DNA from: Candidatus Aenigmatarchaeota archaeon
Lineage (GTDB): Archaea; EX4484-52; B79-G9
Reading direction: 5' to 3'
Length of the DNA: 7,174 nt
Assembly (NCBI GenBank): GCA_023139785.1
Contig: JAGLMX010000028.1
Coordinates: forward strand, 1 to 7,174
Of the stretch, positions 1-4,640 are shown piece after piece; position 1 is the stretch's first letter, and the number at the start of each line of letters is the position of its first letter. Under the pieces are notes generated by a model. It worked only from the letters and a program-made list of their open reading frames with translations, did not search any database and was not told the DNA's origin. The position numbers and the translations under genes were made by a program.

Positions 1-52
1 TGGCGTTGTTGCAAAAATTGTCCGGAAAGAAGCATGATTCAATTTCAAAAAC

Positions 53-138
53 AAGCTTAGGATGCTGGTGCGTTGACGATGAACTAGGTCAAATCAGTAG
101 GTTTGGTGCATTATCGAGGATTGGAACGTTATCGATGG
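53..138 (-). repeat. Left terminal inverted repeat (complex, three motif units)
   Basis: Read on the minus strand (138 to 53) this matches the right end. The inner 35 bp (104-138) have 33 identities with 4348-4382. Three motif units are visible on the minus strand: 118-135 (TCGATAACGTTCCAATCC), 100-117 (TCGATAATGCACCAAACC) and 60-79 (TCGTCAACGCACCAGCATCC). The last is followed after one base by AAGCTT (53-58). The first two units are in tandem with an 18-bp period; the third starts 38 bp beyond the second. The stretch between units two and three (80-99) is not conserved with the other end. Such layered ends are typical of multiple transposase-binding sites. Confidence 0.82.
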
Positions 139-225
139 GCATTTTAACTTTCAATGTGGCACACTAAAACCGAAAATCATCTAGGCGCAAAAAGCGAAGG
201 GTGTTGCGGGTTAGAAATAGGCGTT

Positions 226-732
226 CTAATTGTATTCTTCTTTTAATTTTTTTTCGAGTTCATTCATTTCATCTAAGGCTTCTTCACTACTCACTAACCT
301 CAGAGGATACGCCCCTTCCAAGATTATTCTTTCTAATTTCTTCTTTGTCTCGTAATCGTCAACCACTATTTTTACGTCCCCTATGATATCTCCATCTTTG
401 TTTATTGCATGCCGAATTAATCGAACATCTTTATCGCCACTGATATCCAGAGCGTCTTCAGGAAATGCTATATCTGAACCTAATTGTAGGAATCCTGTTG
501 TGAAATTATCGTAATTCATGCTTTTTACTGAATCGTGTATTTGTCTTGTGGTGTATGTTATATGGGTTCCAATTATCTGTTTATATCGAGAATTGAGAAG
601 AACGGATTTAAATATTAATTTAAAGGGGGCTGTCGCCCTAAGTTTTCTAAAATCTGTTTCTCCAACGCCTTTATAGACAGACATCGTAAAATAGTAAACA
701 GAATGAGCATATTTATTTCCAGTGGAATTCAT
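226..732 (-). CDS. Uncharacterised 168-aa protein of the element
   Basis: I do not recognise this protein. It has no signal peptide or membrane segment. Residues ~1-100 look like mixed beta-rich globular sequence. Residues ~90-135 alternate charged turns and short hydrophobic strands (for example DKDVRLIRH and DGDIIGDVKIVVDD), and the C-terminal ~30 residues are a Lys/Glu-rich helix that could form a coiled coil. The middle has the look of a small beta-barrel, but no family can be named. It is the last gene before the left inverted repeat, 27 bp downstream of the 78-aa gene at 760-996 and probably co-transcribed with it. The ATG at 732 has only a distant AAGGATG upstream (about 12 nt). A later ATG at 684 (MSVYKGVG) has no better ribosome site, so the longer form is kept. 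Left-end genes of transposons are often accessory; no function is claimed. Confidence 0.7.
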   Translation of the reverse strand: MNSTGNKYAHSVYYFTMSVYKGVGETDFRKLRATAPFKLIFKSVLLNSRYKQIIGTHITYTTRQIHDSVKSMNYDNFTTGFLQLGSDIAFPEDALDISGDKDVRLIRHAINKDGDIIGDVKIVVDDYETKKKLERIILEGAYPLRLVSSEEALDEMNELEKKLKEEYN

Positions 733-759
733 TAGTCATCGCATCCTTGCTTATATGGT

Positions 760-996
760 CTAAAAAACACCATTTTTCAGACTGTCAAGAAATACCTCGT
801 CATTTTCTTCATTGAACACTTTTGCATCCAATATTTTTAAACCAGAGCCAGGGACGACAGATAAAGCCAATACGTCTAAAGGATCTGCACCTTTAATTAT
901 GGCTTTAGCCTTATCACTAACGTCGTGGTATTTATTTTCAACGACCAGAAAATCTCTTTTGGTAATCAATTTCACTGTTGGTTGCATATTTCCCAT
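760..996 (-). CDS. Uncharacterised 78-aa protein of the element
   Basis: Small, soluble, acidic-ended protein with no recognised domain. It has a strand-like start (PTVKLITKRDFLVV), a helix (DKAKAIIKGADPLDVLAL), then a Gly-containing turn and a further strand (SGLKILDAKVF). The reading frame is open up to an ATG at 1023, but the ATG at 996 is chosen because GGGTGAT (complement of 1001-1007) sits 4 nt before it, an excellent match to the archaeal anti-Shine-Dalgarno. The upstream TATA-like tract at 1045-1063 would also put the transcript start close to 1023. It lies downstream of the winged-helix gene at 1129-1389 and upstream of the 168-aa gene at 226-732. The TATA-like tract suggests it also has its own promoter. 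Function unknown. Confidence 0.65.
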   Translation of the reverse strand: MGNMQPTVKLITKRDFLVVENKYHDVSDKAKAIIKGADPLDVLALSVVPGSGLKILDAKVFNEENDEVFLDSLKNGVF

Positions 997-1007
997 AGAT
1001 ATCACCC

Positions 1008-1063
1008 GCATATGCTTTCGCATATGTATGAATATACTAAACTATTATATATATTTTTATAAA
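1008..1063 (-). promoter_or_regulatory. Promoter and possible operator of the 78-aa gene
   Basis: On the minus strand an AT-only tract at 1045-1063 contains TTTATAAA (1056-1063) and ATATATAT, either of which could be the TATA box. Between it and the start codon at 996 are two copies of the self-complementary GCATATG core, at 1008-1015 and 1020-1027, separated by 4 bp. They lie near the expected transcription start, where a repressor would act. The operator role is inferred. Confidence 0.45.
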
Positions 1064-1128
1064 TGTATGGTTTTGCGTGGTCTGTGTACACGCGCTCCAA
1101 TTCACCTTAAGGCAGGCAAACTCACTAA

Positions 1129-1389
1129 TCATGACTCCATTTCCTTTATTTTTTCAAGTGTTTTCTTTCCATTCTCCGTAAGCATGTAGATTCTGCCTTT
1201 CTTACTTTCAGGGTTAACACACTTTATGATTCCCTTGTCCGATAGGTCTTTGAGTTTCAGGGAAACGTTTGCTAAACTAGATCTCATTGCCTTAGAGAGT
1301 TGAGTTGGTGTTCTCGGTTTTTCCAGAAGCAGCAGCAAATTCTTCCTCTTCTCACTTTTTACAATGAATCCTACATCATCCCATATCAT
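1129..1389 (-). CDS. Winged-helix (ArsR/MarR-like) transcriptional regulator
   Basis: 86-aa winged helix-turn-helix protein of a shape common in archaea. Helix 1 is at residues ~10-22 (a leucine run), the helix-turn-helix at ~27-50 (TPTQLSKAM, then the recognition helix around LANVSLKLKDL), and the beta wing at ~54-71 (KGRIYMLTENG), followed by a short basic C-terminal helix. It probably binds DNA as a dimer. It has no Cys/His metal-sensing cluster, so an ArsR-type metal response is unlikely. It is transcribed leftward, divergently from the secreted-protein gene at 1481, with a 91-bp shared promoter region, so it may regulate that gene, itself, or both. The ATG at 1389 has AAGGTTGA about 13 nt upstream and a TATA-like CTATAATAAT at 1421-1430 (complement), predicting a very short leader. 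The fold is clear; the target is inferred. Confidence 0.85.
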   Translation of the reverse strand: MIWDDVGFIVKSEKRKNLLLLLEKPRTPTQLSKAMRSSLANVSLKLKDLSDKGIIKCVNPESKKGRIYMLTENGKKTLEKIKEMES

Positions 1390-1480
1390 GTGTTAATTTG
1401 GTTCAACCTTGAATAGGACGATTATTATAGAATGATTAAGCTTTGATTAAGTTTAAATATCTTTAATCTAAAATGATGCT
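1390..1480. promoter_or_regulatory. Divergent promoter region with tandem 11-bp repeats
   Basis: The rightward TATA box is TTTAAATA at 1452-1459, centred about 26 bp before the ATG at 1481, so that mRNA is probably leaderless. The leftward TATA-like element is at 1421-1430. Two tandem copies of TGATTAAGCTT/TGATTAAGTTT (1433-1443, 1444-1454; 10 of 11 identical) lie between the promoters and overlap the rightward BRE/TATA. An inverted CTTTAATC follows at 1461-1468. This is a plausible operator for the winged-helix protein encoded at 1129-1389. Confidence 0.6.
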
Positions 1481-2080
1481 ATGAAAAAAATCTTCGTCAT
1501 TGCGATGATTTTGCTTTTTCTACCCCTCGTGCAAGCCATAGAAGTAAGCGAACACGAACCAATATCTATTCACGTAGGTCATACAGGTCTTATCAAGGCA
1601 ACGATAATCGAAACCAACGAATATGCTTCTTTTGGCATATACGCTACGTGTACGGATGGCTTTTCTCAGGTCGGTGGGACTATCGTGGGTACTGGAAGCC
1701 AGACTACATCGATTCCTATCGTGTGTTCAGGAGAAGAAACGTCTGGAACGTGCACCATCAACGTTTATGACAGTAATAAACCTCAAGACAAAGACTCCAT
1801 GAGCGTCCCAGTAGAATGTATTCTGCCACGTCTTTGCAATCCTGGAGAAAGAAGATGTAATGGAAACAATATAGAATTCTGTAATGAGGATGGATCTGGT
1901 TGGGGAACATACAAAACATGTGAAAATGATTGCGAATACAATAATTTCGAGCCCGGATGTAAAATCAATGAAACCGAATTCGATCCAACCATTGTGATTT
2001 TCGCGGTCTTTGTCATAGTTATCTTGATAGTCGCTTTTTATTGGAAAAGGAATCAATCTAAAAATTCAGGCAAGCCGTAA
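1481..2080 (+). CDS. Secreted Cys-rich protein with C-terminal membrane anchor
   Basis: 199-aa envelope protein. Residues 1-19 are a Sec signal peptide (MKK, then a hydrophobic stretch ending LVQA, with likely cleavage after A19). Residues 20-112 form a beta-rich extracellular domain with Cys57, 82 and 91. Residues 113-160 are a compact Cys-rich module (Cys113, 119, 126, 134, 147, 151, 160; core CNPGERRCNGNNIEFC), probably disulphide-bonded. Residues ~170-187 are a single transmembrane helix, then a basic tail (WKRNQSKNSGK), giving an outside-facing, membrane-anchored topology. All ten cysteines lie in the ectodomain, which fits disulphides. There is no Shine-Dalgarno; a TATA box 26 bp upstream implies a leaderless mRNA. 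Its 3' end overlaps the convergent winged-helix gene by 28 bp (2053-2080). It is not needed for transposition by any known mechanism, so I read it as cargo, perhaps for surface interaction or exclusion. The function is not known. Confidence 0.82.
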   Translation: MKKIFVIAMILLFLPLVQAIEVSEHEPISIHVGHTGLIKATIIETNEYASFGIYATCTDGFSQVGGTIVGTGSQTTSIPIVCSGEETSGTCTINVYDSNKPQDKDSMSVPVECILPRLCNPGERRCNGNNIEFCNEDGSGWGTYKTCENDCEYNNFEPGCKINETEFDPTIVIFAVFVIVILIVAFYWKRNQSKNSGKP

Positions 2081-2325
2081 AATGCCCTACTTTTAACATA
2101 CATTCTTACGATGATGCCCTTACAGATAAGATACGTGATTGTTGAATGGAGGCGCCTATTATCTAGGTCCCTGAAAAATAGCCTTATCTCATCCATGTCC
2201 ACGAACTCATTTTTATGTTTTAACAGTGTTATTATGCCTGTTTTTATCACCCCTTTTTTTGGGACATATGTTACTTTATTGATATTTCTGAGACGCTTCA
2301 TTCTCTTTATTGATATGGTCGCCAT
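2053..2325 (-). CDS. Small winged-helix DNA-binding protein downstream of the transposase
   Basis: About 90 aa. After a basic N-terminus (MATISIKRMKRLRNINK) come a helix (GIITLLKHKN), a second helix (DMDEIRLFFRDL), a recognition helix (NRRLHSTITYLICKGI) and a wing ending YGLPEFLD, which together fit a winged helix. The frame overlaps the end of the transposase gene (stop at 2276) whichever start is used, so translation is probably coupled. A GTG at 2337 is possible; the ATG at 2325 is preferred because AGAGAGGAG lies about 11 nt before it, though an ATG at 2301 cannot be excluded. It is the last gene of the exonuclease-transposase operon and its stop overlaps the convergent cargo gene. It may be a transposition accessory DNA-binding protein or an operon repressor; the sequence does not decide between these. 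Confidence 0.68.
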   Translation of the reverse strand: MATISIKRMKRLRNINKVTYVPKKGVIKTGIITLLKHKNEFVDMDEIRLFFRDLDNRRLHSTITYLICKGIIVRMYVKSRAFYGLPEFLD

Positions 2326-3193
2326 GCCAATCAGCACTCCTCTCTATTAAATCGAGTAGTTTGTTATCTTTGAGATTCAAATCAATGCCAGCTGCCTGAG
2401 CGGGGGTTCTTCCATTTAAGCTCATATGAGGCCGAATTTGATTGTAAAAAACCGAAAATAGGTTCATGAAATCAGTAGCAGAATTCATATTATCAAAACC
2501 GCCTCTGGTAGTTCTCGTTCTATCTTTCACGTGTCCAAAAAATCTCTCTATTGGATTGTTCTCCCCTCGATCCTTTATTCCAGCAGAAACTACATGGTAT
2601 GCCCTTGGAGGAGAATATTTGAAATACGCTTTCTTGAATGCTCTGGGATAAACGCCAAAACCATCGGTTACGACGTATTTTGGGTCATTCTTCATCTTGC
2701 TCTTGCATTCTGAAAACATTCTAATCGCGTCTTTCATACCCCTTCCATCCGACAATATCAGAGATAATAAATATTTGGTTTCCTTATTTATGCTCCCCCA
2801 GAGATAATGAAAGTTCCCATTTACCTTTATCATCGTCTCATCGCTGTTGATTGTACATTCTTCATCATAATTCATTACCATGCTGTTTTCGTATTCTTTC
2901 AACATCCCACCATATTTACTTTTCCATCTCAATATCGTAGCGTGACTCACCTCAATGCCTTCATTGTCTTTCATGTAGTTGACAATTTTTCTCACAGACA
3001 TTCCATTGATGAACAGGTAAATGCATTTTCCTATGAACTTTTTATCGAATCTCATTTTCAGAAAGCCATCATTATGGGAGAATGTTTTTCCACAGGACAG
3101 ACATTTATAGACCCTCTTCTTACCGCTCTTGTTTTTCCTGTATCCATGACTCAGATGATCAGTGTTCCTGCAAAATCTACATTTTATTTCCAT
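2276..3193 (-). CDS. IS6-like DDE transposase with N-terminal zinc ribbon
   Basis: 305-aa transposase. Residues 1-38 carry a zinc ribbon (C5-x2-C8, C31-x2-C34). Residues ~50-93 are a helix-turn-helix (GMSVRKIVNYM, then VSHATILRWKSKY). The RNase H-fold catalytic core at ~112-265 has D118 (in NSDETMIKVNG), D177 (in VVTDGFGVYP) and E216 (in NNPIERFFG); the strand after D118 (FHYLWGSI) and the NNPIER context are those of IS6/IS240-type enzymes. All three catalytic residues are intact, so it should be active. Bacterial IS6 transposases are typically about 235 aa; the zinc ribbon and a C-terminal tail (~266-305) account for the extra length. IS6 enzymes act replicatively and form cointegrates. The ATG at 3193 lies inside the exonuclease gene and has GGAGATGG upstream (GGAG about 10 nt away). 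No short IS-like inverted repeats were seen immediately around it; the only matching ends are those of the whole element. Confidence 0.93.
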   Translation of the reverse strand: MEIKCRFCRNTDHLSHGYRKNKSGKKRVYKCLSCGKTFSHNDGFLKMRFDKKFIGKCIYLFINGMSVRKIVNYMKDNEGIEVSHATILRWKSKYGGMLKEYENSMVMNYDEECTINSDETMIKVNGNFHYLWGSINKETKYLLSLILSDGRGMKDAIRMFSECKSKMKNDPKYVVTDGFGVYPRAFKKAYFKYSPPRAYHVVSAGIKDRGENNPIERFFGHVKDRTRTTRGGFDNMNSATDFMNLFSVFYNQIRPHMSLNGRTPAQAAGIDLNLKDNKLLDLIERSADWHGDHINKENEASQKYQ

Positions 3194-3698
3194 TCAAAAC
3201 CATCTCCGATCTTCTCCAGAGCAGGTATGTTAGCTTGAGATCCTGTTTATTGTAATAGACCATTTCTGAAAATCTCTTTTGCTGGAACAACTTATTGACA
3301 CTGCATGCTTTCTTCAGTTTACCAAAACCGAATAGATATTCCCCCCATTCACCGAGTTTCCCTGGTCTGTTCATAGAAGGCATGCCATTAATTGATTTCA
3401 TTATCCTCATTAGATCGACTGTTCTTGCTTTGAAAAGAAGTCCTCCATCGATTCCATACTTCATGCACTTCGCGAATATAAAGCGTAGGTCAAATGGAAG
3501 GTTATAGCCTATAATCTGTTCAAACTTACGATAATTGAAATATCTGACGAATCTCTCTATTATGTATCTTTCAAGCTCATCAGTGAACACGATAGTCTTG
3601 CTTCTATCTACGTCGAATGTACCTATGCAAAGGATCCTACCTTCTCTAGGACTACCATTCTCTGCTTCTATGTCCAAGATCAATACCTTATTCGTCAT
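3177..3698 (-). CDS. DnaQ-like DEDDy 3'-5' exonuclease co-encoded with the transposase
   Basis: 173 aa, one RNase H-fold exonuclease domain and little else. Motif I is LDIEAE (D9, E11), motif II is IIGYNLPFDLRFI (D70), and motif III is YNKQDLKLTYLL, giving Y149-x3-D153, the DEDDy signature shared with family-B polymerase proofreading domains and stand-alone predicted exonucleases. All four acidic ligands and the tyrosine are present, so it should hydrolyse DNA or RNA 3'-5' with two metal ions. The frame extends to an ATG at 3713, but ATG 3698 is chosen because AAAGGTG (complement of 3704-3710) lies 5 nt upstream. Its last 17 bp overlap the transposase gene, implying coupled translation. It could trim strand ends during transposition, act in repair of cointegrate junctions, or degrade competing DNA; none of these is shown by sequence. 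Confidence 0.85.
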   Translation of the reverse strand: MTNKVLILDIEAENGSPREGRILCIGTFDVDRSKTIVFTDELERYIIERFVRYFNYRKFEQIIGYNLPFDLRFIFAKCMKYGIDGGLLFKARTVDLMRIMKSINGMPSMNRPGKLGEWGEYLFGFGKLKKACSVNKLFQQKRFSEMVYYNKQDLKLTYLLWRRSEMVLNGNKM

Positions 3699-3800
3699 AT
3701 TCGCACCTTTCATATGAATATTGCGAATATAACTTTAAATACTTTCCATTTTTCATGTGAAAAAAATAAACTTTATATATTCCGATGAATAATATAACAT
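3699..3800. promoter_or_regulatory. Divergent promoter region of exonuclease-transposase operon and AbrB-like pair
   Basis: The leftward TATA-like TTTAAAT core lies at 3734-3741 and the rightward TTTATATA at 3772-3779, about 26 bp before the ATG at 3801 (leaderless). Midway between them, at 3749-3764, is a palindrome TTTTTCA-TG-TGAAAAA with two perfect 7-bp arms. A separate perfect inverted repeat, ATATTCGC (3697-3704) and GCGAATAT (3723-3730), flanks the expected leftward transcription start and overlaps the exonuclease start codon region. Both look like operator sites that would couple transposase expression to the regulators of the element. Confidence 0.6.
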
Positions 3801-4106
3801 ATGGATAAAAAAAACATATTATCTGATCGTAAAAAGGACGATTTTATTTGGGAATCGCCTTCAAAACCAAGAGATATCGAAAAGGATTTACCACATGATA
3901 CGGAACAGATAACAGAGAGTGCTGTAATCAGTCAAGATAAAAGAGGTCAATTTTTTGTAAGATTTTCAAAGATTGTTGCCGAAGCTCTGGAGTTGAATAC
4001 TGGATTTAAGTTACTGTTCAATCTAGAAGTCCCCGTAAACAAGGAAAAGGGTTTTCGTGTAAATACAATCACATGCGAAGTTATAAGGGACAATCAAAAG
4101 AAATAG
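3801..4106 (+). CDS. AbrB/SpoVT-like DNA-binding protein
   Basis: 101 aa. Residues 1-40 are a charged, probably disordered arm. Residues ~41-95 have the swapped-hairpin pattern: AVISQDKRGQFFVRFSKIVAEALEL, then a TGFKLLFNLEV strand and a final strand (FRVNTITCEVIR). In this family two chains interlock to bind DNA, usually to repress a promoter, often the organism's own. The ATG at 3801 has no Shine-Dalgarno, and the TATA box at 3772-3779 is at leaderless distance, which fixes the start. It is followed after 10 bp by a winged-helix gene at 4117. It faces away from the exonuclease-transposase operon across a promoter region holding a 16-bp palindrome, so autoregulation plus control of transposition is the simplest reading. 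An antitoxin role (MazE-like) is an alternative, but the partner gene is a winged helix, not a toxin. Confidence 0.7.
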   Translation: MDKKNILSDRKKDDFIWESPSKPRDIEKDLPHDTEQITESAVISQDKRGQFFVRFSKIVAEALELNTGFKLLFNLEVPVNKEKGFRVNTITCEVIRDNQKK

Positions 4107-4116
4107 GTGGTAAACA

Positions 4117-4347
4117 ATGATAGTAAAAACCAGACCGAAATTCAATCATAATGAAATGGCGATTCTATCAATGATGAGACGGAGAAAATACCACCCATAC
4201 ACAACCAATGAGATAGCTAAAAACTTGGGAATTAGCTGGCACACCGCAGAATCAACACTAAAGAAACTATTCACGAGAGGATATATTAAACGCGGGAAAA
4301 AACGGGATTCTCGAACAATTCGATGGAAATTAGTGTCCGAATCTTAA
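4117..4347 (+). CDS. Winged-helix (MarR-like) DNA-binding protein adjoining the right repeat
   Basis: 76 aa with a basic N-terminus. Helix 1 is at residues ~11-22, the helix-turn-helix at ~28-53 (TTNEIAKNLGISWHTAESTLKKL), and the wing at ~54-72 (GYIKRGKKRDSRTIRWKLV). AGGTGG 6 nt upstream of the ATG is a strong ribosome site, and the site itself overlaps the TAG stop of the AbrB-like gene, so the two are co-translated. Its TAA stop (4345-4347) is immediately followed by the right inverted repeat, with no spacer. A protein encoded at the very edge of a repeat array is a natural candidate to bind that array, but this is inference; it could equally help the AbrB-like protein repress the divergent promoter. 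Confidence 0.8.
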   Translation: MIVKTRPKFNHNEMAILSMMRRRKYHPYTTNEIAKNLGISWHTAESTLKKLFTRGYIKRGKKRDSRTIRWKLVSES

Positions 4348-4431
4348 CCATCGATAATGTTCCAATCCTCGATAATGCGCCAGCTCTCAGAATTACTTCA
4401 TATATTCGGTAATGTTCCAGTATCCAAGCTT
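4348..4431 (+). repeat. Right terminal inverted repeat (complex, three motif units)
   Basis: This is the inverted partner of 53-138. Units on the plus strand are 4351-4368 (TCGATAATGTTCCAATCC), 4369-4386 (TCGATAATGCGCCAGCTC) and 4406-4425 (TCGGTAATGTTCCAGTATCC), followed by AAGCTT at 4426-4431. Unit spacing is 18 and 37 bp, against 18 and 38 bp on the left. It begins directly after the TAA of the winged-helix gene at 4117-4347 and ends 7 bp before the TATA box of the ribosomal-protein operon. Confidence 0.82.
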
Positions 4432-4438
4432 AGCAACC

Positions 4439-4446
4439 TTTATATA
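4439..4446 (+). promoter_or_regulatory. TATA box of the ribosomal-protein operon
   Basis: TTTATATA, a canonical archaeal TATA box. Transcription should start near 4468, leaving a leader of about 170 nt before uL3. The right inverted repeat ends at 4431, so the B-recognition element and everything further upstream of this promoter border on or belong to the mobile element. Confidence 0.6.
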
Positions 4447-4500
4447 CTTTACACGTGAATATACGTTGTTAAAACTCAAAACTTCTTTCATTGGGAGAAG

Positions 4501-4570
4501 GAATCCTGCAGAACCTGTAGGGTTTGATAGATTGTGTGCAAACATTTGCTAAAATCAGTGCACAATCTAT
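4501..4570 (+). other. Two strong hairpins in the uL3 leader mRNA
   Basis: Hairpin 1: 4501-4511 pairs with 4515-4525 around a 3-nt loop (AAC), 11 pairs including G-U wobbles, with a 7-pair core CCTGCAG/CTGTAGG. Hairpin 2: 4527-4539 pairs with 4558-4570, ten Watson-Crick pairs (ATAGATTGTG/CACAATCTAT), two wobbles and one further C-G pair, with an 18-nt loop. They follow one another with one unpaired base between them. Neither is followed by a T-run, so they are unlikely to be terminators. They may be an autoregulatory binding site for one of the operon's proteins, such as uL4, but this is inference; I do not recognise a named RNA family. Confidence 0.55.
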
Positions 4571-4640
4571 GGCGGCAAAATCTGCATAGTCGGATTGCGT
4601 TGTTGTGTTAGGAATATTGTAGTGTCAGGAGACGAAAGAA

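Larger units (their letters stand above)
53..4431. mobile_element. Putative transposon, about 4.4 kb, with IS6-like transposase, exonuclease and complex inverted-repeat ends
   Basis: Matching inverted repeats lie at 53-138 and 4348-4431. Between them is a closed set of nine genes: a DDE transposase, a DEDDy exonuclease, three winged-helix proteins, an AbrB-like protein, a secreted Cys-rich protein and two unknowns. No housekeeping gene lies inside. The last gene stops at 4347 and the inner repeat starts at 4348, so gene content and repeat boundaries agree. By eye the interior is more AT-rich than the ribosomal genes to its right. The outer limits are uncertain: I placed them at the AAGCTT shared by both ends (53-58, 4426-4431), and I found no convincing target-site duplication there or at 104/4382. 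The transposase gene overlaps both neighbours, which argues that it belongs to the element and is not a separate IS dropped into it. An integrated plasmid or provirus with terminal repeats is an alternative. Confidence 0.72.

Noticed and set aside
2..17. GGCGTTGTTGCAAAAA at the left edge resembles the terminal sequence of bacterial IS6/IS26-type elements.
   Set aside because: No inverted partner is visible in the window and no transposase lies beside it; the established inverted repeats are a different sequence. It may be the end of an element outside the window, but one short match is not enough.
211..229. TTAGAA/TTCTAA inverted repeat over the stop codon of the 168-aa gene as a terminator.
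   Set aside because: Only a 6-bp AT-rich stem with no following T-run in the gene's direction; too weak.
2807..3238. Open frame on the plus strand, 143 codons, opposite the transposase.
   Set aside because: Antisense shadow of the transposase with no ribosome site and no recognisable protein features.
45..4439. Target-site duplication around the proposed element ends.
   Set aside because: The 8 bp outside AAGCTT on the two sides (45-52 and 4432-4439) do not match, nor do those outside the 35-bp repeats. The ends may be decayed, or the true boundary may be different.
3..4605. GCGTTGTTG occurs at 3-11 and 4597-4605, which could suggest a direct repeat flanking the element.
   Set aside because: A 9-bp match this far beyond the inverted repeats and inside the uL3 leader is expected by chance in a window of this size.
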